Both the position numbers and the translations under genes were made by a program. Positions 1 through 8,020 of a DNA stretch of 64,000 nt are shown here, in pieces; the first letter of the stretch is position 1, and each line of letters starts with the position of its first letter. Below the pieces are notes generated by a model. It had not been told where the DNA came from. It saw only the letters and a list, made by a program, of their open reading frames with translations, and did not search any database. The DNA comes from DHVE2 group archaeon (GTDB lineage Archaea > Thermoplasmatota > Thermoplasmata > Thermoplasmatales > Aciduliprofundaceae), in NCBI GenBank assembly GCA_026993785.1, contig JALWRZ010000007.1:1-64000 (forward strand), written 5' to 3'.

Positions 1-1093
1 CGAATTTCAATGCCATATCTGATGTGAGCATCATGGGCTTGTGTTTTTTGTAGGGGTCGTGGGCATCAGGGATCATCTCCGGAGCATCCTTCGCGACCCA
101 TTGATATTTACCTGCCGGGCTTTTTGTTAATTCCCATTCATACTCAAACAGGAATTTGAGGTAGTAGGTGGCAAATCTGGTGGGGGTGAGAGACCATGTG
201 AGTTCGAAACCCGATGTGAACGTATCAGGTCCCTTTCCACTCTTGTAGTTGAAATCCCAGCCCAGCCCCATTTTATGAATTGGCGAAGAGGTGGGATCCG
301 GACCGAGATATTTATCGCTCTCTGCGCCGTGGCATTTTCCGAAAGCATGGCCACCCGCAATAAGAGCAACGGTCTCCTCGTCATTCATACCCATTCTTCT
401 GAAGGCAATTCTAATTTGCTTGGCAGATTCCACTGGATCAGGGTTTCCTCCGGGGCCCTCAGGATTCACATATATGAGACCCATTTCCGTCGCCGCATAC
501 GGCCTTTCAAGCTCACCCTCTCTCACGCGCTCGCTTGTGAGCATCTCTTCCTCAGGACCCCAGTCCGGACTCTCGTCCGGCTCATATATGTCCTCCCTGC
601 CCAGGGAGAATCCCAGTATGTTTACGCCCATGTCCTCCAGTGCGACTGTTCCCGCAAGAATGATCAGATCCGCCCAGGAGAGTTTTCTTCCGTATTTCTT
701 CTTTATGGGCCACAGGAGCCGTATTGCTTTGTCGAGCCCTATATTGTCCGGCCAGTTTATCCTCGGTGGAAACCTTATGCTTCCATTCCTAGCGCCGCCA
801 CGGCCATCGTAGATCCTGTAACTTCCAGAACTGTGCCATGCCAGACGGAGGAAAAGAGGGCCGTAGTGTCCGAAATCCGCGGGCCACCAGTCCTGCGGGG
901 TTCTCATCAATTCCTTCAGGTCCTTTATAACGGCATCCACATCAAGTTTGCTTACCTCCGCTACATAGTCGTAATCCGGCCCATAAGGATGAAACGCCGG
1001 GCAATTCTGCTTCAATATTTTCAAATTCAACCTGTTGGGCCACCGGTCCGTTATCCACCTCTTTCTTGGTTTTGAGTTTTTACCATCCATCAT
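1..1093 (-). CDS. katG: Catalase-peroxidase KatG (C-terminus outside window)
   Basis: A heme enzyme that removes H2O2 by catalase and peroxidase chemistry. It is absent from the ORF track because it has no stop inside the window; I read it by reverse translation. About 364 codons are visible. The distal heme triad lies in 'RLAWHSSG' (Arg, Trp, His near residues 82-86). The tyrosine of the Met-Tyr-Trp adduct is in '[11 protein letters not shown]' (about 207), and the proximal heme ligand is in '[12 protein letters not shown]' (about 248). Two in-frame ATGs (1093 and 1090) follow a strong GGGAGGAGGAGA ribosome site. It is the last visible gene of the oxygen-defence operon, 15 nt after the rhodanese-ABM gene. 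KatG is mainly bacterial, so horizontal acquisition is plausible but not shown here. Confidence 0.95.
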   Translation of the reverse strand, partial: MMDGKNSKPRKRWITDRWPNRLNLKILKQNCPAFHPYGPDYDYVAEVSKLDVDAVIKDLKELMRTPQDWWPADFGHYGPLFLRLAWHSSGSYRIYDGRGGARNGSIRFPPRINWPDNIGLDKAIRLLWPIKKKYGRKLSWADLIILAGTVALEDMGVNILGFSLGREDIYEPDESPDWGPEEEMLTSERVREGELERPYAATEMGLIYVNPEGPGGNPDPVESAKQIRIAFRRMGMNDEETVALIAGGHAFGKCHGAESDKYLGPDPTSSPIHKMGLGWDFNYKSGKGPDTFTSGFELTWSLTPTRFATYYLKFLFEYEWELTKSPAGKYQWVAKDAPEMIPDAHDPYKKHKPMMLTSDMALKF

Positions 1094-1108
1094 TCTCCTC
1101 CTCCCTTT

Positions 1109-1708
1109 TTATCTCAATATCTCGTAGAACTCCTCGTAGGGCATCTCCGCGAGGTGCGGGGGCATCTCCTGAAACGCCCTGCGGAATATTTCCTCGAGAT
1201 GAGATTTCTCGTGGACGTCCTTCGACTCCCAGTACGTAAGTATTACGTACTTCGTGGGCTTAATTTCCATGTCCCTCATGTCGCCAGGCAGCCCCGAGCC
1301 GATGGCGCTGATGCCATTAACTCGTAGGAGCTGTGAGCCAAGAAACCCGGGGAATTCCTCTGTCTCTCTGCATAGATTCTTGGCCACCTTCTCGAATTCC
1401 TTCTCATTACCGGGCCTCACGCGCACGAAGTTCATCGCGCATATCACCCCGGTTCCTTCCCATTCTCTATCCCTCAGCTCATCATTTCCGATTATCCGCG
1501 CATCTATGTTCATCTCCCTGAGCTTTCTCTCCGCGATCCTTGCACGGTGCTCGGTTCCGCAGTACACTGCAACTCGAGTATTCTTGCACAGTGATTTCAG
1601 GAAGGCCTCGTAGTGCTCTAAATCGAAATGGGGGATATTTATCGCTCCCTTGACGTGCTTCTTCAGGTATTCGTGCCGGCTCCGGACATCCACTATGATC
1701 TCATCCAT
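1109..1708 (-). CDS. Rhodanese domain fused to ABM (monooxygenase-like) domain
   Basis: About 199 residues. The N-terminal half is a rhodanese domain: 'DVRSRHEY' at the start, then the active-site loop 'YCGTEHRAR', whose Cys would carry a persulfide. The C-terminal half (from about residue 85, 'MNFVRVRPGNEKEFE') is an antibiotic-biosynthesis-monooxygenase/heme-degrader-like ferredoxin fold with the typical 'YVILTYWESKDVHEKS' stretch. I prefer the ATG at 1708 over the track start at 1765, because the track start lies inside the rubrerythrin gene and 1708 has a GAGGTG site upstream. It sits in the oxidative-stress operon. A role in sulfur, heme or quinone chemistry under oxidative stress is inference; the substrate is unknown. 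Confidence 0.75.
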   Translation of the reverse strand: MDEIIVDVRSRHEYLKKHVKGAINIPHFDLEHYEAFLKSLCKNTRVAVYCGTEHRARIAERKLREMNIDARIIGNDELRDREWEGTGVICAMNFVRVRPGNEKEFEKVAKNLCRETEEFPGFLGSQLLRVNGISAIGSGLPGDMRDMEIKPTKYVILTYWESKDVHEKSHLEEIFRRAFQEMPPHLAEMPYEEFYEILR

Positions 1709-1719
1709 GTTTTCGCACC

Positions 1720-2226
1720 TCAGAACTTCACGAACATGTCCCGAGGCGCGTTGCAGACGGGACACTTCTCCGGCGGGTCATCGCCCATATACGTGTAGCC
1801 GCATACCGGGCATATGTAGATTTCCTTCTCTTTGATATCCTCTCCCTGCGTAGCCTTCTCCTTTGCCTCACCATACATCTTTGCGTGTATCTTCTCAGCC
1901 TCCATTGCAAAGTGGAAAGAGTTCTCTGCCCCCTTCTCCTTGAAATACTTCGCAAGCTCCAGATACGCGGGATACATATCTTCCACTTCGAAGGTCTCGC
2001 CTCCTATTGCAGTCTCGAGGTTCTCCTCGGTGCTCTTTATGTATCCTAAATTCCTCGCGTGGTTCTTCGCGTGCACGAACTCCGCGTACGCTATGGCGCG
2101 AAACAATCTCGCTATATTCTTCTTTCCCTCCTTCTCGGCGACCTCTGCGAATATTGTGTACTTCATATGTGCCATGCTCTCGCCGGCGAACGCCTCTTCC
2201 AGACTCTTCTTTACCATTTTTCTCAT
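1720..2226 (-). CDS. rbr: Rubrerythrin
   Basis: A non-heme diiron peroxidase, 168 residues. The N-terminal four-helix ferritin-like domain begins '[16 protein letters not shown]', with the expected Glu and ExxH positions later ('EFVHAKNH', '[10 protein letters not shown]'). The C-terminal rubredoxin-like Fe(SCys)4 domain shows '[20 protein letters not shown]'. It reduces H2O2 using electrons from rubredoxin, which is encoded upstream in the same operon. The start at 2226 is chosen because GGGAGGTGA lies just upstream; the nine extra residues in the track fall before that site. It lies 13 nt from the ferritin-like gene and 11 nt from the rhodanese gene. Confidence 0.93.
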   Translation of the reverse strand: MRKMVKKSLEEAFAGESMAHMKYTIFAEVAEKEGKKNIARLFRAIAYAEFVHAKNHARNLGYIKSTEENLETAIGGETFEVEDMYPAYLELAKYFKEKGAENSFHFAMEAEKIHAKMYGEAKEKATQGEDIKEKEIYICPVCGYTYMGDDPPEKCPVCNAPRDMFVKF

Positions 2227-2239
2227 ACTATTCACCTCC

Positions 2240-2728
2240 CTAAGGACCCACATGCATCATGGGCCAGTATTCATCGTAATTTTCAAAATTCTTCAAATTC
2301 TCCAGCTCCTTGGAAAGGATCTGATAATGTCCCATCTCCATATTGGCAAGGACCTGCAGCATAGCCTGAATCTTTTCCTCCTCAAATCTGGACTTCAGGG
2401 CTTCATAGAACTCCTTAGCTGCGAACTCCGCACGCATTGCATCCTCTATAATCTCACTGAGCAAGCGATCCTCACTAGGATCTACCTCCGGCAGAGGTAC
2501 TGGGCTCTTTTCAGGGAGCACAAGCTCCTCATCCGGGAAATTCTGTCTGTAAAGTGATTCTATAAACGCTCTGTGCTTATCCTCCTCTCCTGCAAGGAAA
2601 AGAAGGCGTTCCTTCAAAAGAGAGTTCTTCACCCTCTGAGCCAGGGTTTCGTAAACATCCTTGCTCTCCACTTCGCTTTTTATAGCAGCGAGCAGCAGAG
2701 TTTTCAAATCGAAATTTTCAAGTTCCAT
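2240..2728 (-). CDS. Ferritin-like diiron protein (rubrerythrin-type, no rubredoxin domain)
   Basis: 162 residues of predicted all-helical ferritin-like fold. Paired carboxylate motifs are visible in '[14 protein letters not shown]' (about 17-30), '[10 protein letters not shown]' (about 48-57), '[17 protein letters not shown]' and 'EMGHYQIL', the layout of an erythrin/rubrerythrin diiron site. Unlike its neighbour it has no C-terminal CxxC rubredoxin domain. It likely acts in iron handling or peroxide removal. Its start overlaps the end of the peroxiredoxin gene by 11 nt, so the two are probably co-translated. The assignment rests on residue pattern and context. Confidence 0.78.
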   Translation of the reverse strand: MELENFDLKTLLLAAIKSEVESKDVYETLAQRVKNSLLKERLLFLAGEEDKHRAFIESLYRQNFPDEELVLPEKSPVPLPEVDPSEDRLLSEIIEDAMRAEFAAKEFYEALKSRFEEEKIQAMLQVLANMEMGHYQILSKELENLKNFENYDEYWPMMHVGP

Positions 2729-3182
2729 ATTTTTTCACCTCCTCTTTCAGGGCTGCGAGCACCTCCTCAACATGCCCGGCAACCTTAACATTCTCCCATG
2801 CCCTCACGATCCTTCCTTGGGGATCTATTAGAAAAGTGCTTCTAACCGTGCCAAAATATTCCCGACCGTATCTCTTCTTCTTGCCCCAGGCACCATACTT
2901 CTCTATCACCTCATGATTCACATCGCTGAGAAGAAGTATATCAAGTTCCTGCTTCTCTATGAACCGAGCATGACTCTTAGGCGGGTCCTTGCTTATTCCA
3001 ATTATAACGGCGTTGAGCTTCTCAAATTCCTTCTTCATCCTGGTGAAATCCTTTGCTTCTTTTGTGCATCCGGATGTATTGTCCTTCGGATAAAAATACA
3101 GCACGACCCACTTACCCCGGAAATCATGGAGGCAGTGGGCCTCACCCTTGTAATCTGGAAGGCAAAAATCCTCAGCTATCAT
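2718..3182 (-). CDS. bcp: Thioredoxin-fold peroxiredoxin, Bcp/PrxQ family
   Basis: 154 residues, the usual length for BCP/PrxQ thiol peroxidases that reduce H2O2 and organic hydroperoxides. The peroxidatic Cys lies in 'DNTSGCTKEAKDF', preceded by 'VVLYFYPKDNT', both family hallmarks. The PrxQ resolving Cys, five residues after the peroxidatic one, is replaced by Lys, so this is either a 1-Cys enzyme or uses one of the N-terminal cysteines (residues 6 and 17). The start ATG overlaps the flavodiiron stop (ATGA). The electron donor is not evident; rubredoxin or a thioredoxin encoded elsewhere are candidates. Confidence 0.92.
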   Translation of the reverse strand: MIAEDFCLPDYKGEAHCLHDFRGKWVVLYFYPKDNTSGCTKEAKDFTRMKKEFEKLNAVIIGISKDPPKSHARFIEKQELDILLLSDVNHEVIEKYGAWGKKKRYGREYFGTVRSTFLIDPQGRIVRAWENVKVAGHVEEVLAALKEEVKKYGT

Positions 3183-4369
3183 TTCATCACCCCCAGCTGG
3201 CGATGCTTATCCGCGATTTTCTTGGCAAGTTCCCTTATTTTCTTATAATCCTCCCTCTTGGGCAAACCCTTTATTAAAAGAGGCTCAAGGAGCTCGGCAC
3301 GAAGCGCGCCTATATTGGATTTCAGTATATCCACTGTTCTTCCTCCCCAGCCATAGGAACCCATAATTCCAATTACCTTGGCTTTGGGCTTCAGTGCGTT
3401 GACAAGATATGCGGCATAAACGGCGCTGGGATGAGGACCTGCAAGCATGGTTGGCGTGGCAATTATAAGGGTGGTAACATCTACCATATCTATGGCGATC
3501 TCCCCAAGATTCGCTTTTATGAGGTCTCTTACCTTTACCTCCACACCCTCCTTGTAAAGATAATCGGTAAGGGCGTCCACCATCTTCTTTGTGCTACCAT
3601 GCATGGAAACGTAGAGAATCAAGACTTCATTTTTCGTTTCCTCAGAAGTCCATTCCTTATATGCATCTATAATGAATTTGGGGTCTGAGTAAGCAGGTCC
3701 ATGGCTTGGAGCAATTATTTTGGGATTGAGCTCCTCTATCTTCTTTATGTTTCTCACAATAATCTGACGGAAGGGCATCATGATCTCTGCGTAGTATCTC
3801 TTTGCTTCGTGATAAATACGATCATATTGCTCAGCAAAGGTATGACTTGTGGCTGCATGAGATCCAAAGAAGTCGCAGGTGAAGGCAATACCATCCTCCA
3901 CAAGGAAAGTAGTCATGGTTTCGGGCCAGTGAACCCACGGCGTCATGATGAATTTCAGGGTTCTTCCTCCCAGGTCGAGGATATCGCCTTCTTTTATGAC
4001 CATAAACTTATCCTCATTTATATGAAGCAGATCCATCTCAAAATCCTTGCATTTGGCATTGGTGACCACCCTGGCCATGGGATATTTTTCCAGAAGTATA
4101 GGTGTGCTCCCCGAATGGTCCTGCTCGGCATGATTTGAAACTATGTAATCTATCCTGTCAACCTTCAACTCCTCAAGATTTCTAAGCAACTCCTCCGCCT
4201 TCTCAGGCTCAACAGTGTCTATAAGCGCGATTTTCTTTTCTCCCTTGATAAGATAAGAGTTGTAACTGGTTCCCTGGGGAAGGGGTACTATCTCATCAAA
4301 TAGCACGCGATTCCAGTCGATGGCACCCACGTTGTATACCCCTTCCACTATTTTCCTTATCATGCTCAT
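3179..4369 (-). CDS. fprA: Flavodiiron protein (FprA type, O2/NO reductase)
   Basis: 396 residues. The N-terminal metallo-beta-lactamase domain carries the diiron ligands: '[10 protein letters not shown]' (H-x-E-x-D-H, about 80), 'WVHWPETM' (His, about 147), 'TCDFFGSH' (Asp) and 'APSHGPAYS' (His). The C-terminal flavodoxin domain starts near '[15 protein letters not shown]' and binds FMN. The enzyme reduces O2 to water (or NO to N2O) with electrons from rubredoxin, encoded immediately upstream with an ATGA overlap. An alternative start at 4363 would place the GGAGGA site at a better distance. It is a central enzyme of the oxygen-defence operon. Confidence 0.96.
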   Translation of the reverse strand: MSMIRKIVEGVYNVGAIDWNRVLFDEIVPLPQGTSYNSYLIKGEKKIALIDTVEPEKAEELLRNLEELKVDRIDYIVSNHAEQDHSGSTPILLEKYPMARVVTNAKCKDFEMDLLHINEDKFMVIKEGDILDLGGRTLKFIMTPWVHWPETMTTFLVEDGIAFTCDFFGSHAATSHTFAEQYDRIYHEAKRYYAEIMMPFRQIIVRNIKKIEELNPKIIAPSHGPAYSDPKFIIDAYKEWTSEETKNEVLILYVSMHGSTKKMVDALTDYLYKEGVEVKVRDLIKANLGEIAIDMVDVTTLIIATPTMLAGPHPSAVYAAYLVNALKPKAKVIGIMGSYGWGGRTVDILKSNIGALRAELLEPLLIKGLPKREDYKKIRELAKKIADKHRQLGVMK

Positions 4370-4527
4370 TCCTCCAGCTTCTCAAAGAGATCCTTTGAAG
4401 CTCCGCATACGGGACAAGTCCAATCATCGGGTAGCTTCTCGAAGGGCGTTCCCGGAGGAATTCCACCTTCGGAATCTCCCTGCTCCTCATCATAAATATA
4501 TCCACAAACCATACATCTCCACTTCAT
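4366..4527 (-). CDS. rub: Rubredoxin
   Basis: 53 residues, too short for the ORF track and found by reading the minus strand between the flavodiiron and flavin reductase genes. Two CxxCG knuckles, '[14 protein letters not shown]' and '[14 protein letters not shown]', plus '[15 protein letters not shown]' between them, are diagnostic for a one-iron rubredoxin. It passes electrons to the flavodiiron protein and rubrerythrin. Its start overlaps the flavin reductase stop and its stop overlaps the fprA start, both ATGA type, implying coupled translation. Confidence 0.96.
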   Translation of the reverse strand: MKWRCMVCGYIYDEEQGDSEGGIPPGTPFEKLPDDWTCPVCGASKDLFEKLEE

Positions 4528-5036
4528 TTTTTCACCTCCACATATGTAGCCGCCCTTTCAGGCGTCTTGCCTTTTATCACACGGTGGTAGTAATCATAGG
4601 TCATTGGCTCTCCTTCACCCAATTTGGCAGCATCCACAACCTCTCCAATGAAAAGGGTGTGGGTTCCGGCGTCTATGGAATTCACAACCTTTGCCTCAAT
4701 GTAACCGATGGAATAATCCTCTACTATGGGCGCTCCAGTCACACCTATCCTGTACTTTGTTTTTTCAAATTTGTTAATATCCCTACCGCTCCTGAACCCA
4801 AAGAGTCCTATGAACGGAAAAGTTGCTTCCCTGGAGAGTATGGAGACCGAAAACACACCACTCTCCTTTATATACTCGTGGGTCAGATTCTCTTTGTTTA
4901 TGCTTATCGCCACTTGAATAGGTTTCCCTGTTATCTGAAACACCGTATTCGCGATTTGCCCGTTATATTTTCCCTGCTTCACAGATGAAACCACATACAT
5001 TCCGTAGGTAAGGGCATGCATCACGCTTCTTTCCAT
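4524..5036 (-). CDS. Flavin reductase domain protein (flavoredoxin-like)
   Basis: 170 residues of the FMN-binding split-barrel flavin-reductase family. The N-terminus '[19 protein letters not shown]' and the core '[13 protein letters not shown]' and 'GVFSVSILS' match members fused to or paired with rubredoxin (high-molecular-weight rubredoxin). It likely moves electrons from NAD(P)H or another donor to rubredoxin for O2 and peroxide reduction. It is the first gene of the operon. A TATA box at 5057-5067 is about 26 nt from the ATG, so the message is probably leaderless here. Confidence 0.88.
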   Translation of the reverse strand: MERSVMHALTYGMYVVSSVKQGKYNGQIANTVFQITGKPIQVAISINKENLTHEYIKESGVFSVSILSREATFPFIGLFGFRSGRDINKFEKTKYRIGVTGAPIVEDYSIGYIEAKVVNSIDAGTHTLFIGEVVDAAKLGEGEPMTYDYYHRVIKGKTPERAATYVEVKK

Positions 5037-5056
5037 GAATCAAGGTAATGAGTTCG

Positions 5057-5067
5057 AAATATATAAG
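5057..5067 (-). promoter_or_regulatory. TATA box of the oxygen-defence operon
   Basis: On the minus strand it reads CTTATATATTT, centred about 26 nt upstream of the flavin reductase ATG at 5036. This is the archaeal TATA-to-start distance expected when transcription starts at the start codon. Confidence 0.7.
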
Positions 5068-5084
5068 TCTTTCGTCTGATTTTC

Positions 5085-5108
5085 AAATTTTTTCGTATGA
5101 AAAAATTT
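5085..5108. promoter_or_regulatory. Perfect inverted repeat between divergent promoters (putative Lrp operator)
   Basis: AAATTTTTTC and GAAAAAATTT are perfect 10-bp arms around a GTAT spacer. The repeat lies between the minus-strand TATA box of the oxygen-defence operon and the plus-strand TATA box of the lrp gene, overlapping the latter. Position and symmetry fit an operator for the dimeric regulator encoded at 5137. That the regulator binds here is inference. Confidence 0.65.
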
Positions 5109-5114
5109 AATAAG
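5103..5114 (+). promoter_or_regulatory. TATA box of the first lrp-like gene
   Basis: AAATTTAATAAG is centred about 27 nt upstream of the ATG at 5137. This supports a leaderless transcript and that start codon rather than the track start at 5116. Confidence 0.65.
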
Positions 5115-5136
5115 GATGAACTATTACCTTATTATA

Positions 5137-5559
5137 ATGGACGATAAAGATATCAAAATAATTGAAATACTTCAACAAAACGCTCGAATACCCTATACCG
5201 ATATAGCCAAGGCTCTTGGGGTAACGGAAACAACGGTGAGGAAGAGAATTGCAGAATTGGAAAAGAGAGGGGTCATAAAAAAATACACCATCGAGGTGGA
5301 TCCCGAGAAGTTAGGATATCGCACAGTGACCATTTTGGGTATGGATGTGGAGCCCAAATATCTCCTGGAAGCGGCTAAAAAACTGGCAGAGATGGAGGAA
5401 GTTAAGTGGGTTGCTACCTCCACGGGAGATCATATGATTATGTGCGAAATCTGGGCCAAAAACGGAGAGCATCTCCTTCAGATTCTCACCAACAAGATAG
5501 GGAAGCTCAAGGGCGTGAAGGATCTATGCCCAGCGATAATAATGGAAAGAATAAAGTGA
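5137..5559 (+). CDS. Lrp/AsnC-family transcriptional regulator (first copy)
   Basis: 140 residues. An N-terminal helix-turn-helix ('DIKIIEILQQNARIPYTDIA', 'LGVTETTVRKRIAELEKRGVIKKY') is followed by the ligand-binding RAM/AsnC domain from about residue 60 ('GYRTVTILGMDVEPKYL' to 'GVKDLCPAIIMERIK'). Family members are dimers or octamers that respond to amino acids or act without ligand. The ATG at 5137 is preferred for its distance to the TATA box. It diverges from the oxygen-defence operon across a perfect inverted repeat, so autoregulation and control of that operon are plausible. The downstream sfsA gene overlaps its 3' end. Confidence 0.92.
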   Translation: MDDKDIKIIEILQQNARIPYTDIAKALGVTETTVRKRIAELEKRGVIKKYTIEVDPEKLGYRTVTILGMDVEPKYLLEAAKKLAEMEEVKWVATSTGDHMIMCEIWAKNGEHLLQILTNKIGKLKGVKDLCPAIIMERIK

Positions 5560-6254
5560 TTCTTGAGATTCAAGGAGATTCCATCGCCATATTTGTTAGG
5601 CGTCTCAATAGATTCTTAGGGAGTGTGAGACTTGAGGAGCAAATTGTAGAGGCCCATATTCATGACCCGGGAAGACTGGAAGAGCTTCTTTTTCCGGGTA
5701 ATCTTGTTCTCTTAAAGCGATATTCGAGCGCAAAGAGAAAAACTTCCTGGGAAATAATAGCTGCCAGGCTCCATAACACCTGGATTTTCCTCAACTCAAA
5801 GTTTCATAGGCCCATTTCAGAAAGAATATTAAAGGACGAGAAAATCAGCCCCTTTGGGAAGGTGGATGATCTAATTCCCGAGGTGAAAGTGGGAAACAGC
5901 AGGCTGGATTTCTTGCTTCTTAAAGGGGATGAAAGAATATGGGTGGAGGTTAAGGGCTGCACCCTTGTTCATCGCAGCGAAGCTCTTTTCCCCGATGCGC
6001 CTACATCGAGGGGAAGAAGGCATGTTGAGGAGCTTATAAAACTGAGAAAAGGAGGAGACCGGGCCGCATTAATCTTTCTGGTATTTCCCAGGGCATCATG
6101 CTTTTCCCCCAATATAGCTACGGATCCCGAATTTGCAGAGCTTTTCTCGGAAGCCATTGATGTGGGTGTAGAAGTTTATCCCCTTCTTCTGGGCTATGAT
6201 GGTAGCCAAATTTTCTATCAAGCCCCAATTCCAATTTGTGAATCCTGGAGATGA
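5526..6254 (+). CDS. sfsA: SfsA family protein (sugar fermentation stimulation)
   Basis: About 242 residues with the SfsA signature: 'FVRRLNRFLGSVRL' near the start (OB-like part), 'HDPGRLEELLFPGN', 'VEVKGCTLV' (nuclease-like E-x-K), 'FPDAPTSRGRRHVEEL'. Biochemical role unresolved; the fold resembles nucleases and the family is reported to bind DNA. The track start at 5406 lies deep in lrp and is unlikely. ATG 5526 and GTG 5556 (a GTGA overlap with the lrp stop, with GGAAAG upstream) are both possible. The overlap points to co-transcription with lrp. Confidence 0.85.
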   Translation: MPSDNNGKNKVILEIQGDSIAIFVRRLNRFLGSVRLEEQIVEAHIHDPGRLEELLFPGNLVLLKRYSSAKRKTSWEIIAARLHNTWIFLNSKFHRPISERILKDEKISPFGKVDDLIPEVKVGNSRLDFLLLKGDERIWVEVKGCTLVHRSEALFPDAPTSRGRRHVEELIKLRKGGDRAALIFLVFPRASCFSPNIATDPEFAELFSEAIDVGVEVYPLLLGYDGSQIFYQAPIPICESWR

Positions 6255-6270
6255 TTCGGAGAGGCTGGAG

Positions 6271-6283
6271 AAAATAATTTATT
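6271..6283 (+). promoter_or_regulatory. TATA box for the FAH-family gene
   Basis: AAAATAATTTATT lies centred about 28 nt before the ATG at 6305, in the short gap after sfsA; consistent with a leaderless transcript. Confidence 0.55.
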
Positions 6284-6304
6284 CAAGGCATCTTTTGTCC
6301 CCCT

Positions 6305-6958
6305 ATGTTTCTGCCATTCGAGGAAGGAGAACTGGAGATAAGACCATCCAAGATAATTTGCCTGGGTAAAAATTATGCCAAGCATGCCAAGGAGATGAGA
6401 AGCGAGGTTCCAAAGGATCCCATTATTTTTCTAAAGCCCCCCTCTTCTCTCATAGGTCCCGGGGAGAAAATAATACTGCCAAAGATGAGCAAACTGGTTC
6501 ATCATGAAGTGGAGCTGGCGGTGATAATAGGTAAGAGGGGAAAGAATGTGTCGCAGGAGGATGCCATGCAATATGTGCTTGGCTACACTATTCTTCTTGA
6601 TATCACAGCAAGGGATCTTCAGAACATAGCGAGAGAAAAGGGGTTGCCATGGACGATTTGCAAGGGATTCGATACCTTTGCACCGGTAGGCCCGAGAGTG
6701 GTAGCCGCAGATAAGCTGGACCCCCACAACCTTGAAATCGGATTGAAGGTTAATGGAGAGATCAGGCAAAAAAGCAAGACCTCAGAGATGATTTTCAAGA
6801 TCCCAAAACTTATAGAGTACATCTCCTCCATAATGACCCTGGAGCCAGGAGATATAATCGCCACGGGCACTCCGGAGGGCGTTGGTAAATTGGAGCATGG
6901 AAATGTAGTAGAGGCATGGATCGAAGGAATTGGAGAACTTAGGGTGGAAGTGGAGTAG
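6305..6958 (+). CDS. Fumarylacetoacetate hydrolase family protein (FAHD1-like)
   Basis: 217 residues, the size of single-domain FAH enzymes. 'IICLGKNYAKHAKEM', 'PIIFLKPPSSLIGPG', 'HHEVELAVIIGKRGKNV' (metal-binding E-x-E type carboxylates), 'GYTILLDITARDLQ', 'KGFDTFAPVGP' and 'GDIIATGTPEGVG' follow the family order. Members cleave or decarboxylate acylpyruvates, oxaloacetate or aromatic catabolites using Mg2+. No aromatic degradation genes are nearby, so oxaloacetate or acylpyruvate chemistry is the more natural guess. The substrate cannot be fixed from sequence. It is 18 nt before mtnA and probably co-transcribed. Confidence 0.88.
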   Translation: MFLPFEEGELEIRPSKIICLGKNYAKHAKEMRSEVPKDPIIFLKPPSSLIGPGEKIILPKMSKLVHHEVELAVIIGKRGKNVSQEDAMQYVLGYTILLDITARDLQNIAREKGLPWTICKGFDTFAPVGPRVVAADKLDPHNLEIGLKVNGEIRQKSKTSEMIFKIPKLIEYISSIMTLEPGDIIATGTPEGVGKLEHGNVVEAWIEGIGELRVEVE

Positions 6959-6976
6959 AGACTAAAAATTATAAGA

Positions 6977-8017
6977 ATGAAATCACATAATCCCGTGGTG
7001 ATCAATGTGAGGATAAAAATAGGAGATGAGATCAGAGAGCTGCGTGCCGTTTGGTTCGAAGATGGTGTTGTTAAACTAATTGATCAGCGAAAGCTTCCAG
7101 GAAAATTTGAAATTTTCGAGGCGAAAAATGCGGAGGAGGTTGCCTACGCCATAAAGGAGATGGTTGTGCGGGGTGCACCTGCTATAGGAATCACAGCAGC
7201 CTATGGAATGGCACAGGCGTGGCTTCAAAAGAGGAAGATAAATCAAGTATACGAGACGCTCAGAAACACTCGACCTACGGCTCATGATCTCTTTTATGCC
7301 CTAAATCTGATGAAGAAGGGGATAGAAGAGGGTGAAGACGCCGTGTCTCTGGCGGAAAAATATGCAAGCGATATAATTGGAAGGTGCGAAAAGATAGGAG
7401 AGCACGGAGAGAAGATAATAAAGGATGGAGCCAGGATACTGACCCACTGCAACGCTGGAGCTCTGGCGGTGGGTGATTGGGGAACAGCAACGGCTCCCAT
7501 ACGCAAAGCACATCGGGAAGGTAAAAGAATATTCGTATGGGTGGATGAAACGAGGCCAAGGTTGCAGGGGGCCAGATTGACTGCCTGGGAGATGGTGCAG
7601 GAGGGCATAGAGCATGCGATTATCGCAGATAACGCCGCAGGATTTTTCATGCGAAAGGGGGAGATAGACCTTGTGATCGTGGGAGCCGATAGAATAGCGG
7701 CCAACGGGGATGTGGCCAATAAGATAGGTACCTATGAAAAGGCTGTGGTGGCCCACGAGAACGGTATTCCATTTTATGTGGCTGCCCCCATAAGCACCTT
7801 CGACTTCTCTCTGAAAAACGGGGATGAGATACCCATTGAGGAACGTAGAGAGGAAGAGGTTCTGTTTTGCAGAGATTGCCGCATAGCGCCGCAGGAGAGC
7901 AAGGCGAGAAATCCAGCATTCGATGTTACCCCTGCAAAATACATCACAGGAATAATTACGGAGATGGGAATATTCAAGCCGGAAGAGATAGATAAGCTAA
8001 GAGATAGGAGCACCTGA
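6977..8017 (+). CDS. mtnA: Methylthioribose-1-phosphate isomerase (aIF2B-like family)
   Basis: 346 residues. Converts 5-methylthioribose-1-phosphate (or deoxyribose analogues in some archaea) to the ribulose form in methionine salvage. Visible motifs: 'VVRGAPAIGITAAYG', 'ILTHCNAGALAVGDWGTA' with the catalytic Cys, 'VDETRPRLQGARLTAWE', and 'VIVGADRIAANGDVANKIGTY' with the catalytic Asp. The length and the full set of MtnA motifs argue against the related aIF2B subunits and ribose-1,5-bisphosphate isomerase (about 320 residues, different N-terminus). It follows the FAH gene; no other methionine-salvage gene is in the window. Confidence 0.9.
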   Translation: MKSHNPVVINVRIKIGDEIRELRAVWFEDGVVKLIDQRKLPGKFEIFEAKNAEEVAYAIKEMVVRGAPAIGITAAYGMAQAWLQKRKINQVYETLRNTRPTAHDLFYALNLMKKGIEEGEDAVSLAEKYASDIIGRCEKIGEHGEKIIKDGARILTHCNAGALAVGDWGTATAPIRKAHREGKRIFVWVDETRPRLQGARLTAWEMVQEGIEHAIIADNAAGFFMRKGEIDLVIVGADRIAANGDVANKIGTYEKAVVAHENGIPFYVAAPISTFDFSLKNGDEIPIEERREEEVLFCRDCRIAPQESKARNPAFDVTPAKYITGIITEMGIFKPEEIDKLRDRST

Positions 8018-8020
8018 TAT

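Noticed and set aside
275-1075. Long plus-strand ORF of 266 aa at the window start
   Set aside because: It is antisense to KatG, whose minus-strand frame carries all the heme and active-site motifs.
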